In this document: in pieces, positions 26,033 to 34,793 of the stretch
Layout: every line of letters starts with the position of its first letter
Position numbering within the stretch: the stretch's first letter is position 1
Assembly: GCA_902765735.1 (NCBI GenBank)
Contig: CACXBB010000031.1
Span: 1-49,713 of the forward strand
DNA: 49,713 nucleotides
Origin: an uncultured Eubacteriales bacterium
GTDB taxonomy: Bacteria > Bacillota > Clostridia > Christensenellales > Aristaeellaceae
Direction: 5' to 3'
Translations under genes and position numbers: made by a program
The notes under the pieces: model-generated
The model's input: only the letters and a program-made list of their open reading frames with translations
Told to the model about the DNA's origin: nothing
Database searches by the model: none

Positions 26033-27667
26033 TCACTTGTCGCGGTGGTCGATCAGCGCCGTGGCGATGTTGATGCCCTGATCGGAGCAGCGCTCCAGAT
26101 CGGTGCACAGGTCGGTGAATATGACGCCGCCCAGCGGGTCGCAGGTATCTACCATCAGGCGCTCCACGTGGTTCTGCATGAACTTCTCCTGCATGTCGTC
26201 CACCTTCTGCTCCAGCGCCTCCGCCTGGGGCAGCAGGTCGAAGCGCTCGCCCTCGTAGACCCTGCGGGACACGTCGATGGTCTCCAGCACGGCGTCGCCC
26301 ATGGCACGAAGCTCGCCCAGGGCCTTCTCGGAGATCACGGCCTTCTCCTCCCGCATGCGGTCGGCGAACTCCATGATGTTCTCCGCATGGTCGCCAATGC
26401 GCTCAAAGTTGGCCACCACCAGCACCATGCGGGAGAGGCGGAACACGTCCCGGTCCGAAAGCTGCAACGACCTAAGCTCCACCAGCTTGTCCTCGATGGC
26501 GTGGTTGAGGAAATCTATGGTCTCCTCCGTCTCGACGATCTTCTCCCGAAGCGCCGCGTCGGTGGGGTTGAAGAAGTACTTCAGCGCGTCCGCCAGGTTG
26601 TCCCGGGCCAGCAGGCCCATGCGGTTGACCTCCAGCATAGCCTGCCGCAGGGCCACCGCGGGCACCATGCGCTCGGCGTTGTTCAGGTAGATGAGCCTGC
26701 GGGACTCCATCGCCCGCTTCTCGGAGGGCAGCGGCGGCAGGATCAGCATGGCCAGCGCCACGATCTTGTCGGAGAAGGGCAGCATCACCAGCACCGCGAA
26801 TATCGCAAACAGCGTGTGGGTGTTGGCGATCTGACGGCCGATGTCGTTGGGCGAGAGGCTCTGTATCCCCCTGAGCACCGCGGGGAACACGTTGATCACC
26901 GTGATCAGAAGCGCCGCCCGCAGCAGGTTGAACAGCAGGTTCAGTATGGCCGTGCGCTTGCCGTTTCTGTCGGCGGTCAGCGACGCCAGCAGGTTCGGCG
27001 TCACCGAGCCGATGGCCGCGCCGATCACCAGGTACACGCACTGGTGATAGCTCAACAGCCCCTGCATGGCGAAGGCCTGGAAGATGACCGTGGAGGACGA
27101 GGAGCTCTGCAGAAGCGCCGTGAACCCCACGCCGAAGAGCACCGCGGCGGCGGGATGGTCCAGCGCCGACAGCAGCGCGACGAAGGCGGGCTCGTCCGCC
27201 AGCGAGCCGATGGCCGCCTTGATCATGCCCACGCCCACAAACAGCATGCCGAAGCCCAGTATCACGCTGCCGATGTTGCGAATGAGAGTCTTCTTGCCGA
27301 AGAGCGCCATCACCGCGCCGAGAAACAGTATCAGCGGGGCGAAGGCCGTCAGATTGAACGCGGTGATCTGGGCCGTCACCGTGGTGCCGATGTTCGCGCC
27401 CATGATGACCCCCACCGCCTGGAACAGGTTCATCAGCCCCGAATTCACGAAGCCTATGACCATCATGTCCGTGGCCGAGGAGCTCTGTATCAGTATGGTC
27501 ACCAGTATGCCGATCATCACCGACATCACCCGGTTGCCCGTCACCTTCTCCAGGATCACCCGCAGCCGGTCGCCGGCGGCGTTCTTCAGGCCCGTGGACA
27601 TCACGGTCATGCCGTACAAGAACAGACCGATGCCGCCTGTCATCGACAGGATTTCCTCAATGCTCAC
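26033..27667 (-). CDS. Na+/phosphate cotransporter with C-terminal PhoU domain
   Basis: A 544-residue NptA/YjbB-type transporter for sodium-driven phosphate movement across the cytoplasmic membrane. Two inverted Na/Pi halves are seen, with the hallmark QSSSAT (about 62-67) and LLQSSSSSTV (about 187-196), plus GANIGTTVTAQ. After about ten membrane segments, a helical PhoU-like domain fills about 335-540. Start: GTG at 27667 stands 7 bases after ggaggg, whereas the in-frame ATG at 27673 is only 1 base from it; the longer form (546 residues) is the alternative. The upstream region has TATAAT-type boxes and the repeat unit 27840-28161. Confidence 0.92.
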   Translation of the reverse strand: MSIEEILSMTGGIGLFLYGMTVMSTGLKNAAGDRLRVILEKVTGNRVMSVMIGILVTILIQSSSATDMMVIGFVNSGLMNLFQAVGVIMGANIGTTVTAQITAFNLTAFAPLILFLGAVMALFGKKTLIRNIGSVILGFGMLFVGVGMIKAAIGSLADEPAFVALLSALDHPAAAVLFGVGFTALLQSSSSSTVIFQAFAMQGLLSYHQCVYLVIGAAIGSVTPNLLASLTADRNGKRTAILNLLFNLLRAALLITVINVFPAVLRGIQSLSPNDIGRQIANTHTLFAIFAVLVMLPFSDKIVALAMLILPPLPSEKRAMESRRLIYLNNAERMVPAVALRQAMLEVNRMGLLARDNLADALKYFFNPTDAALREKIVETEETIDFLNHAIEDKLVELRSLQLSDRDVFRLSRMVLVVANFERIGDHAENIMEFADRMREEKAVISEKALGELRAMGDAVLETIDVSRRVYEGERFDLLPQAEALEQKVDDMQEKFMQNHVERLMVDTCDPLGGVIFTDLCTDLERCSDQGINIATALIDHRDK

Positions 27668-27839
27668 GCGCATACCCTCCAGATATAAACATTTGTAATT
27701 ATCACCTTAACTACGCTTATATTATATCGGACATGCGCCCGATAATCCATAGAGGCTGTGTTGTATTGGCATTACGTTCCCGTTATATATGTATAATATA
27801 TACTTATACTCATGTCTGGCGGCATCAGATTATATGTTT

Positions 27840-28161
27840 GAGAGTGGAGAGTGAAGAGTGGAGTGTGGAGTTATAGTTAGCCGCGCACAACACATGTGAC
27901 GGCAGAAAACGAGGGGACGACCTCTTTCGTCACGCTTCGCGTGCCACCTTCCCCTGAAGGGGAAGGCTTAGGGAAACGCTGCCAAAAGCCTTCCCCTTCA
28001 GGGGAAGGTGGATTAATGCCGCCAGGCATTAAGACGGAAGAGGTCGTCCTCCACGCTCTCCCCATGACAGTTGAAAACTAAACGTTTTGTGGCAGAAGAT
28101 CGCATTGCATCGTTCCCAGGCACTCTTTATCTCCGCTCTCCACTCCTCACTCTCCACTCTC
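27840..28161. mobile_element. Non-coding unit with inverted heptamer ends and an inner REP block
   Basis: Left end, going inward: gagagtg, gagagtg, aagagtg, gagtgtg, gagttat (27840-27874). Right end, going inward on the minus strand: gagagtg, gagagtg, aggagtg, gagagcg, gagataa (28161-28127). Five heptamers at each end is the same architecture as the gene-bearing unit at 5714-6148, with a different word. The inside holds no gene but a large imperfect inverted repeat (about 27905-28055) of the type gacgacctctttcgtcacgc with ccttcccctgaaggggaagg. The unit starts 17 bases after the trmL stop. Mobility is inferred. Confidence 0.6.
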
Positions 28162-28178
28162 GAGCGAAGCCCGTCGCG

Positions 28179-28697
28179 TTACACGTAATCCCTCCACTCT
28201 TCACCCTTCGGCGCGGTGTGGTGCAGATGTCCCTGCCCGGACAAGCCGGCAAAGCCCTGCTGCCGCAGGGCCTCGTAGAGCACGACGGCCACGGAATTGG
28301 AGAGGTTCAGGGACCGCGCCTCCGCCACCATGGGGATGCGGATGCAGCGGTCGTAGTTTTGAGCCAGCAGTGCCTCGTCCAGCCCCTTCGTCTCCCGGCC
28401 GAACACCAGGTAGTCCTCCGGGCCGTAGGCCGCCTGGCAGTAGTCCCGGGGCGCCTTGGTGGTGGCGTAGTACAGCGACGCGCCGGGGTTGGCGTCCAGG
28501 AAGTCCCGCCAGCTCTCGTGGACCTCATAGGTCATCATGTGCCAGTAGTCCAGCCCGGCGCGCTTGAGGTATTTGTCGCTGAGCTCGAACCCCAGCGGCT
28601 TGATCAGGTGCAGCTTCGCCCCGGTGGCGGCGCAGGTGCGGGCGATGTTGCCGGTGTTCTGGGGGATCTCGGGGTTGACCAGTACGATGTGCATCAT
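28179..28697 (-). CDS. trmL: tRNA (cytidine/uridine-34-2'-O)-methyltransferase
   Basis: A 172-residue SPOUT methyltransferase that 2'-O-methylates the wobble base of certain leucine tRNAs using SAM. The three knot motifs are visible: NTGNIARTCAATG (about 14-26), LVFGRETKGL and NLSNSVAVVLYEAL. Start ATG at 28697 overlaps the stop of the HAD gene as ATGA, with ggagg 7 bases before it; a second ATG follows directly. It is the last gene of a four-gene minus-strand operon. Confidence 0.93.
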   Translation of the reverse strand: MMHIVLVNPEIPQNTGNIARTCAATGAKLHLIKPLGFELSDKYLKRAGLDYWHMMTYEVHESWRDFLDANPGASLYYATTKAPRDYCQAAYGPEDYLVFGRETKGLDEALLAQNYDRCIRIPMVAEARSLNLSNSVAVVLYEALRQQGFAGLSGQGHLHHTAPKGEEWRDYV

Positions 28698-29521
28698 GTC
28701 CGCGCCTCCAGTACACAGCGCTCGATGACCTTCGCCACGCCGTCGTCCACGTCGGCGGGGGCGACGATCCGCGCGGCCCTCTTCAGCGCGTCGTCGCCGT
28801 TGCACATGGCCACGCTCCAGCCCGCGGCGTTGAGCATGTCCAGGTCGTTCATGTTGTCGCCGAAGGCCATGCAGCAGGCCATGGGCACGCCCAGCGCCCC
28901 GGCCAGCCACCTGAGGGCGCTGCCCTTGTTCACCCCGGCGGCCATGATCTCCACGTTGCGGCGAGAGGAGTGGGTGACGGACAGGCCGACATCGCCGAGC
29001 GCCGCCTCCACGCCGGCGACCACGTCGGGGTCCTCCGACAGCGCCTCCAGCTTGTAGGCGTCGTGCAGCGCCTCGCGCTCGAAGGTCTCCACATCGTCGG
29101 TGACCAGCCGGCAGCCCGCCCCGCCGATGTAGCTTGAGATCATTGCGGAGCGCCGCTTGAGGGCGGCGGTGTTCACGCAGAACAGCTCCCCGCGCTTGTA
29201 GCCGTTGATCTGCACGTCGAAGCGGCGGAGGATGTCGTACACCCGGCGGGCGTCGGCGTCGTCGAGCAGCCACTCCCGCATGGGCGCGCCGTCCGCGCCG
29301 ATGATCGCCGCGCCGTTGGCGATTATCATGGGCATGCCCTCCGCCCCGGACTGGCGGATCACGTCGCCCATCGCGCCGATCCAGCGCCCGCTGGCGATGA
29401 TGAAGGGGATGCCCGCCTCGCGGCAGCGGCGGATGGACGTCCTCAGCCTGTCGGAGATCACCCCGCCTCGAGGCAGCATGGTGCCGTCCACATCCGAGGC
29501 GATCAAGCGTATGTCGTTCAT
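28694..29521 (-). CDS. HAD superfamily phosphatase, Cof type
   Basis: A 275-residue haloacid-dehalogenase hydrolase of the Cof/IIB branch. The nucleophile motif is ASDVDGTML with D10 and acid D12; SGR and the last motif GDNMNDLDML are seen. Members dephosphorylate sugar phosphates, nucleotides or flavin intermediates; the substrate here cannot be told. The start at 29521 was chosen because the family motif begins there and it overlaps the preceding rluA-type stop as ATGA; the open frame upstream is the out-of-frame shadow of that gene. Confidence 0.92.
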   Translation of the reverse strand: MNDIRLIASDVDGTMLPRGGVISDRLRTSIRRCREAGIPFIIASGRWIGAMGDVIRQSGAEGMPMIIANGAAIIGADGAPMREWLLDDADARRVYDILRRFDVQINGYKRGELFCVNTAALKRRSAMISSYIGGAGCRLVTDDVETFEREALHDAYKLEALSEDPDVVAGVEAALGDVGLSVTHSSRRNVEIMAAGVNKGSALRWLAGALGVPMACCMAFGDNMNDLDMLNAAGWSVAMCNGDDALKRAARIVAPADVDDGVAKVIERCVLEART

Positions 29522-30402
29522 GTCTGTCCTCCGGGATGATTGTTGAGCCACTCCGGCGCGGGGACCTCGAAGGTCCTGCCCCGGTAGCTTGCAAGCGGGC
29601 TGTCCTCGGGAATGAGGCATTTCTCGTGCCACAGGCACAGCGGCGCGCCGGGGTATCGCCGGTTCGCGGCCCGGTCGCCGTATTTATCGTCCCCCAGCAG
29701 CGGATGGCCGCAGTCGGCCATGTGGGCGCGGAGCTGGTGGGTGCGCCCGGTGACGGGCTCCAGCCACACGTGCCAGAGCCCTTCCGCGGCCGCCCCGCCG
29801 ACCTTAAAGCGGGTCTCAATGGGCTTTGCGTTCGGCGCGTCCCGGTGCAGCACCCGCACCTCCGCGCACCGGGCATCCTTGACGAGCCAGGCATGCAGCG
29901 TGCCCTGCTGCCTGTCAAAACGGTTCAGGGCCAGCGCATGGTATTCCTTCCGGATGCGGTGGGCTTTGAAGGCCTCGAGGGCCTGCGCGAGCACGATTTC
30001 GTCCGCCGCGGCCAGCACGATCCCGCCGGTGGCGGCGTCCAGCCGGTGGCACAGCCGCGCTTCCGGCCAGCGCCTCTGAAGCCGGGTCAGCAGCGTGTCC
30101 GCGCCGACGCCGTCCCGGTCCGCGTCCACCGGCAGGCCCTGGGGTTTCACAGCGACGATCAGTTGATCGTCCGTCCACAGCACGTCCGGCATCGGCTCAA
30201 ACCACCTCGCGTCGGCGTACAGGCACAGCGCATCGCCGCCGCGGACCGAAGCCTTCCCGTCGGACCGGACCCCGTTGACCCGCGCGTCCTTCTTCTTCAA
30301 AAGCTCCCGGAACACCCGCCCCGGGACCAGCGGCCAGGCGCGGCGCAGGTACTTCTCCAGCGGCATGGCGGGCACGGCGCCGGGGATGATGTGTTCGATC
30401 AC
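29518..30402 (-). CDS. RluA family 23S/tRNA pseudouridine synthase
   Basis: A 294-residue pseudouridine synthase. An S4-like RNA-binding segment (about 12-70) precedes the catalytic domain. The catalytic motif is HRLDAATGG with D122; the usual Ser after Thr is replaced by Gly. GRTHQLRAHM is the second family motif. The start is GTG at 30402, overlapping the yigZ stop by 4 bases (GTGA), with ggagg before it. The exact RNA target cannot be told. Confidence 0.92.
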   Translation of the reverse strand: MIEHIIPGAVPAMPLEKYLRRAWPLVPGRVFRELLKKKDARVNGVRSDGKASVRGGDALCLYADARWFEPMPDVLWTDDQLIVAVKPQGLPVDADRDGVGADTLLTRLQRRWPEARLCHRLDAATGGIVLAAADEIVLAQALEAFKAHRIRKEYHALALNRFDRQQGTLHAWLVKDARCAEVRVLHRDAPNAKPIETRFKVGGAAAEGLWHVWLEPVTGRTHQLRAHMADCGHPLLGDDKYGDRAANRRYPGAPLCLWHEKCLIPEDSPLASYRGRTFEVPAPEWLNNHPGGQT

Positions 30403-31046
30403 GGCGCGCCCTCCTCCGGCCAGGCCAGGTAGAGCTCCTCATAGCGCAGGGGCTCCACGGCGCCCTCCGACATGTCGGTCAGCCGGGCGAGGAAGCCCGC
30501 CTCGTCCGCGCAGCGCACCACGAGGGTATAGGTGATCACGTCGGTGAAGGTCCTGTCCTCCACCTGCACCGGCTCGTCCTTCAGGAAGTAGTCCATGCGG
30601 TTTAAAAGGGGGTAGGGGATCTCCATCAGGTAGCGGGACGTGGGGTGCATCACCCCCACGCCGCTGGCGTTGATGGCCGCCGCCGCGCCCTGGGAATAGG
30701 CCCGCACCAGGCCGCCCGCCCCCAGCAGCACGCCGCCGAAGTAGCGGGTCACCACCACGGCGCAGTTGGTCACGCCCCGGGCCTTCATGACCTCGATGAT
30801 GGGCATGCCCGCCGTGCCGCCGGGCTCGCCGTCGTCGGAGTAGCGCATCACGCCCATGTTCGCCCCGATGATGTAAGCGTAGCAGTTGTGGGTGGCGTCC
30901 CGGTACTTCGCGCGCATTTCCGCAAGGAACGCCAGCGCCTCCTCCTCCGTCTCGCAGGGGCGTCCGTGGCCGATGAAGCGGGATTTGTTGACGATGAACT
31001 CGTCCTGCGCGTCCCGGATCAGCGTCTTGTAGGGCTTGAGCGACAT
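30399..31046 (-). CDS. yigZ: YigZ/IMPACT family protein
   Basis: A 215-residue protein of the UPF0029 (IMPACT) family. The first domain has the signature DGEPGGTAGMPI and VVVTRYFGGVLLGAGGLVRAY; a second DUF1949 domain (about 135-205) follows. Cellular role is not settled. It is the first gene of the yigZ-rluA-HAD-trmL chain, in which each junction overlaps by 4 bases. Start at 31046 is preferred over ATG 31052 because gggaggg abuts the latter. Confidence 0.92.
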   Translation of the reverse strand: MSLKPYKTLIRDAQDEFIVNKSRFIGHGRPCETEEEALAFLAEMRAKYRDATHNCYAYIIGANMGVMRYSDDGEPGGTAGMPIIEVMKARGVTNCAVVVTRYFGGVLLGAGGLVRAYSQGAAAAINASGVGVMHPTSRYLMEIPYPLLNRMDYFLKDEPVQVEDRTFTDVITYTLVVRCADEAGFLARLTDMSEGAVEPLRYEELYLAWPEEGAP

Positions 31047-31163
31047 GGACATCCCTCCCGGCGATCGGCGTATTGCGGGCCTCATGCCCGCTTCCTATTA
31101 TACCCAAATCCCCGCCCGCGCGCAAGGGCAAACTGCGAGGGGAGCGCGCTCTTTCCGGCCGAC

Positions 31164-31192
31164 TTGACATAACGCCGGCAAACCATTATAAT
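31164..31192 (+). promoter_or_regulatory. Strong sigma-A promoter for the small membrane protein gene
   Basis: Perfect TTGACA (31164-31169), 17-base spacer, perfect TATAAT (31187-31192); the ATG lies about 34 bases downstream. Confidence 0.92.
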
Positions 31193-31225
31193 ATCCGTAT
31201 ACATCATAATGTGAGGGGAATCATC

Positions 31226-31495
31226 ATGGGCGTTATAAGCATACTTCTTGGCATCATTGCGTTTATAGGCTTCACCGGCGCGGGGGCCGTGCTGGGCAAC
31301 GTGTATATCCAATCCTTCAAGGCCCTGGGGCAGACCTTCGTGTCGATGCAGTCCCAGGTGTCCGACACCACCATCATGATCGCCTTTATCGGGGTGTTCG
31401 GCTTCATCGGGCTTTTGATCTGCATCACCATGGTCATGCAGGGCCTGACCTACAACAAGGTGTGCAAGATCCAGAAGCGCATCCGCCGGCTGTGA
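31226..31495 (+). CDS. Small two-helix membrane protein, unknown
   Basis: An 89-residue protein with two membrane segments (about 2-24 and 51-73) and a basic C-terminus KIQKRIRRL. I recognise no family. It has its own consensus promoter and is followed by a strong terminator, so it is a single-gene transcription unit and probably well expressed. ATG at 31226 follows gagggg at 6 bases; the longer upstream reading would run through the promoter and is rejected. Confidence 0.8.
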   Translation: MGVISILLGIIAFIGFTGAGAVLGNVYIQSFKALGQTFVSMQSQVSDTTIMIAFIGVFGFIGLLICITMVMQGLTYNKVCKIQKRIRRL

Positions 31496-31507
31496 GCCGA
31501 AAGACGA

Positions 31508-31551
31508 CGCGCCCCGTTTCCCCGGCCTGCGGGCGGGGCGTTGTTTTTTGT
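31508..31551 (+). terminator. Intrinsic terminator of the small membrane protein gene
   Basis: Arms acgcgccccg and cggggcgttgt around a 16-base loop, followed by a T run (gttttttgttt). Confidence 0.85.
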
Positions 31552-31595
31552 TTACTGAATTGACAAGAAATAAACGTGCCAGAAGGGGGAATGTG

Positions 31596-31604
31596 TGCTA
31601 TAAT
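31596..31604 (+). promoter_or_regulatory. Extended -10 promoter of the penicillin-binding protein gene
   Basis: TGC directly before TATAAT (31599-31604) forms an extended -10; a matching -35 is weak (gtgcca). A TTGACA about 33 bases upstream is too far to pair with it. Confidence 0.6.
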
Positions 31605-31643
31605 GGATTTGTAAAGGTATGATATTCGGGAGGAACATCTGTT

Positions 31644-34034
31644 TTGAAATATATACTCTTCAAGCCCCGGGAGCACGAGCGCAATTTCATATTCGCCGTG
31701 GCGCTGATGACGGTGAAGATGCTGTTCTTCGTGATACTGCTCATCGCGCTGACCGGCATGGGCCTGGTGGCCGGCATCGCCAAGGGTTGGGTGGACACCT
31801 CGCCCAACCTGGACCTGGCCGCCATCGGCGCGCAGTCCCAGACCTCCTTCATCTATGACCGTTCCGGCAACCTGATCATGGAGTTCAAGGGCTCGGAAAA
31901 CCGCATCTACGTGGAAATCGAGGACATCCCGCAGCAGCTCATCAACGCGGTGATCTCCGTCGAGGACGCCCGCTTCTACGAGCACCACGGCGTGGACCTC
32001 AAGCGCATCGTGGGCTCCATGGTGAACAACCTGGTCGGCGGCTCGACCCAGGGCGCGTCCACGATCACCTGCCAGCTGGTGAAGCTGACCCTTTTGAACA
32101 GCGAGCAGACCTACAAGCGCAAGATGCAGGAGGCCTATCTGGCCCTACAACTGGAAAAGAACCTGACCAAGAACCAGATCCTCGAGGCGTATCTGAACGT
32201 CATCTACATGGGCGGCTCGTCCTACGGCGTGAAGATCGCCGCCCAGGACTACTTCGGCAAGGACCTGAGCCAGCTGAGCCTGCGGGAGTGCGCGGCGCTG
32301 GCCCGCGTGATCCGCAACCCCTCCCGCTACAACCCCCGCAGCAACTACTACCGCCGGCACACGCCGGAGGTCATCGAGGACAACACCGACTACGTGCTGG
32401 GCGAGATGCTGGAGCAGCGCCTGATCACCCAGGAGGAGTATGACAGGGCGAAGTCCGAGCGGCTGAACGTCATCGAGAAGTCCACCGCCGCCAGCGACAA
32501 CATGTACGACAACGCCTACTACGTGGAGTATTCCATCTACGACGTGGTCACCAAGATGCTGCGCGTCGAGGGCCTGGAGGACAACTCCCTGAACCGCTCC
32601 TCCATGGAGACGAAGCTGCGAAACGGCGGCTACAAGGTGTTTACATCGCTGAACGCGCCGGTTCAGAAGGCGGTGCAGGAGACCATCACCAACTGGCGGC
32701 AGTACCCCAGGATGCGCTACTCCAACGACGGCTCCACCCAGGCCTCCCTGGGCGGCGGCGAGTACCTCACCGTGGTGCAGCCCCAGGCCGCCGCGGCGGT
32801 GATGGACTGGCACACCGGCGAGCTGGTGGCCATCGTGGGCGGGCGCAGCGAGCCCGTGCAGCGCAAGCAGCTGAACCGCGCCTACCAGAACGACATGCCC
32901 GTGGGCTCGTCGCTGAAGCCGCTGGCGGTCTACGGCCCGGCCTTCGACATGGGCTACTCCCCGGGCACGCCGGTGTTGAACCTGCCCATCGCCATCAAGG
33001 ACTGGGTCGGCGGCGAGGGCTATCCCGCCAACTTCGGCAACTCGGGCTTCAACGGCGTGGAGTCCATGCGCCAGGCCATCAACAAGTCCCACAACACCTC
33101 CACCGCCCACGCGCTGATGGACTACGTGGGCATCCAGAACTCCGTCACCTACCTGCTGAAGCTGGGCGTGGACCCGGATCACATCTGGGCCACCGGCTCC
33201 GGCCTGGCGCTGGGGTCCTCCGGCCTGTCGGTGATTGAGCTCGCCGCCGCGTTCGGCGCGATCTCCAACAACGGTGTGTACCAGGAGCCCTACGCCTTCA
33301 CGCAGATCCTGAACCCCGACGGCACGGTATACATCGACGTCAAGGAGGTGCAGGAGACCTGGCAGGCCTTCAAGCCCTCCACCGCCTACATGCTGGTGGA
33401 CGTGCTCAAGGGCTGCGTGAGCGAGCAGGGCACGGGCAGCAAGGCCAACTTCGGCGGGCTGACCGTGGCGGGCAAGACCGGCACCAACACCAACAACATC
33501 GGCGTCACCTTTGCCGGCATGACCGGTTACTACTCCGGCGCCGTGTGGGTGGGGTCGGACAACTACAAGCCCCTGGATTCCTCCGCCACCGGCGGCAACG
33601 ACGCCGCGCCGCTGTGGGCCGCGATGATGGAGCAGGTCCACACCCTCACGGGCTGCACCCAGGATCGGCCCATACTGAACGGCACGCCCTCGGATTACGG
33701 GCTGACCGTGGCCACGGTGTGCGCCGTGTCCGGCATGCTGCCCACCGCCGCCTGCCAGAACGACGTCAACCGCTACGGCACCAACACCGACTACTATCTC
33801 GAGGGCACCCAGCCCACCCAGAAGTGCAACATGCACCGCACCGTGCGCGTGTGCCTGACCAGCCGCAAGGTGGCCAACCCCCGCTGCCACAACACCCGGG
33901 TGGTGGGCATGATCTACATCCCCGAGGGGCATCCGCTGCGGTACGCCAAGGAGCTGGATCAGGTCACCGAGTACTTCATCGGGGCCTCCACCACCGAGGA
34001 CGGATCGAGCCTCGGCAGATGTACGATACACTGA
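31644..34034 (+). CDS. Class A penicillin-binding protein (transglycosylase/transpeptidase)
   Basis: A 796-residue bifunctional peptidoglycan synthase of the PBP1A family. One membrane anchor (about 20-45) is followed by the GT51 domain with catalytic E107 in EDARFYEHHGVD and QLVKLTLL. The transpeptidase has S422-x-x-K425 (GSSLKPL), S482-H-N and K611-T-G. The last about 140 residues hold seven cysteines and could form disulfides or bind a metal outside the cell. Start TTG at 31644 is about 10 bases after gggagga. It has its own promoter and a perfect terminator. Confidence 0.95.
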   Translation: MKYILFKPREHERNFIFAVALMTVKMLFFVILLIALTGMGLVAGIAKGWVDTSPNLDLAAIGAQSQTSFIYDRSGNLIMEFKGSENRIYVEIEDIPQQLINAVISVEDARFYEHHGVDLKRIVGSMVNNLVGGSTQGASTITCQLVKLTLLNSEQTYKRKMQEAYLALQLEKNLTKNQILEAYLNVIYMGGSSYGVKIAAQDYFGKDLSQLSLRECAALARVIRNPSRYNPRSNYYRRHTPEVIEDNTDYVLGEMLEQRLITQEEYDRAKSERLNVIEKSTAASDNMYDNAYYVEYSIYDVVTKMLRVEGLEDNSLNRSSMETKLRNGGYKVFTSLNAPVQKAVQETITNWRQYPRMRYSNDGSTQASLGGGEYLTVVQPQAAAAVMDWHTGELVAIVGGRSEPVQRKQLNRAYQNDMPVGSSLKPLAVYGPAFDMGYSPGTPVLNLPIAIKDWVGGEGYPANFGNSGFNGVESMRQAINKSHNTSTAHALMDYVGIQNSVTYLLKLGVDPDHIWATGSGLALGSSGLSVIELAAAFGAISNNGVYQEPYAFTQILNPDGTVYIDVKEVQETWQAFKPSTAYMLVDVLKGCVSEQGTGSKANFGGLTVAGKTGTNTNNIGVTFAGMTGYYSGAVWVGSDNYKPLDSSATGGNDAAPLWAAMMEQVHTLTGCTQDRPILNGTPSDYGLTVATVCAVSGMLPTAACQNDVNRYGTNTDYYLEGTQPTQKCNMHRTVRVCLTSRKVANPRCHNTRVVGMIYIPEGHPLRYAKELDQVTEYFIGASTTEDGSSLGRCTIH

Positions 34035-34046
34035 CGAATACTACAG

Positions 34047-34085
34047 ATGCGCCGCCGGAAAAACCTTCCGGCGGCGCATATTTTT
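34047..34085 (+). terminator. Intrinsic terminator after the penicillin-binding protein gene
   Basis: A perfect 14-base-pair stem (34047-34060 with 34066-34079), loop aaacc, then a run of T. Confidence 0.95.
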
Positions 34086-34124
34086 GCCCTTTCACGTCGA
34101 TAATCGGTGTGGGAGGCGATGGAA

Positions 34125-34793
34125 ATGATTGGCAGGATGATCGACAGGGTCGCGCTGACGCTGCTTCTGACATCGGGGCTCTACCTGTTCTTCCTGAACG
34201 CGGGGTTCGGCATCCCCATAAGCTGCGCCCTGACGCTCGTGTGCGTGGCGCTCATGCGATATCTGTACAGGCGGCGGCCCGGGGCGCGGCGGATCACCGC
34301 ATCGCGGGCGGAGGCGGGGCTCATGTCTGTCTCGATGATGGGGGAGGAGGAGGCCCGCGATGCGCTTCGGACGCTGACGGGGATCGACGACGCCGTGTTT
34401 CTGATCCGTCACCCGGAGGACGTCCTTACATTGAACGCGCTGTACGCGCTCTGGTGCGGGGCGGGGGACGGCGCGACGGTCGTGGTCACCTGCGGGGTCG
34501 GGGACGACGCGGCGCGGTTTGCGAAGGCGCGGAAGCTCACGCTCATCGACAGGAGCGCGCTCGTCCGGCGCATCCGGCAGACCGGGCTTTTCGCAGGGGA
34601 GGAGCCGTCCGCCCCGCCCGTCTCGCAACGGCTTCGGCGGCTCTGGGACGGCATCCGCCCGCGCCCCCGGATGATCGCCTACGGCCTCAGCCTGATGGGC
34701 ATGTACCTGGCCACTGGCCGGGCGCTGTGCCTCATCTGCGCTCTCGGGGTGATGGGCGTGGCGGGAGCGAAGGTGCTCGAGAGGATGGTGTAG
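34125..34793 (+). CDS. Membrane protein of unknown function
   Basis: A 222-residue protein with two N-terminal membrane segments (about 8-26 and 33-50), a soluble middle (about 55-165) and one long or two short membrane segments near the end (about 188-216). The middle contains VVVTCGVGDDAARFAKARKL followed by TLIDRSALV, a pattern reminiscent of the end of a restriction-endonuclease-like (Mrr type) fold, but I see no complete D-ExK site, so I assign no function. Start ATG 34125 follows gggagg by 8 bases; ATG 34119 is too near. The gene is separated from the PBP gene by a terminator. Its TAG stop is followed 14 bases on by a heptamer run. Confidence 0.7.
   Translation: MIGRMIDRVALTLLLTSGLYLFFLNAGFGIPISCALTLVCVALMRYLYRRRPGARRITASRAEAGLMSVSMMGEEEARDALRTLTGIDDAVFLIRHPEDVLTLNALYALWCGAGDGATVVVTCGVGDDAARFAKARKLTLIDRSALVRRIRQTGLFAGEEPSAPPVSQRLRRLWDGIRPRPRMIAYGLSLMGMYLATGRALCLICALGVMGVAGAKVLERMV

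Noticed and set aside
27690-27840. Riboswitch in the leader of the Na/Pi transporter
   Set aside because: AT-rich promoter-like sequence with TATAAT boxes, but no recognisable riboswitch core.
31073-31225. N-terminal extension of the small membrane protein
   Set aside because: It would span the perfect TTGACA-17-TATAAT promoter and lacks a ribosome site.
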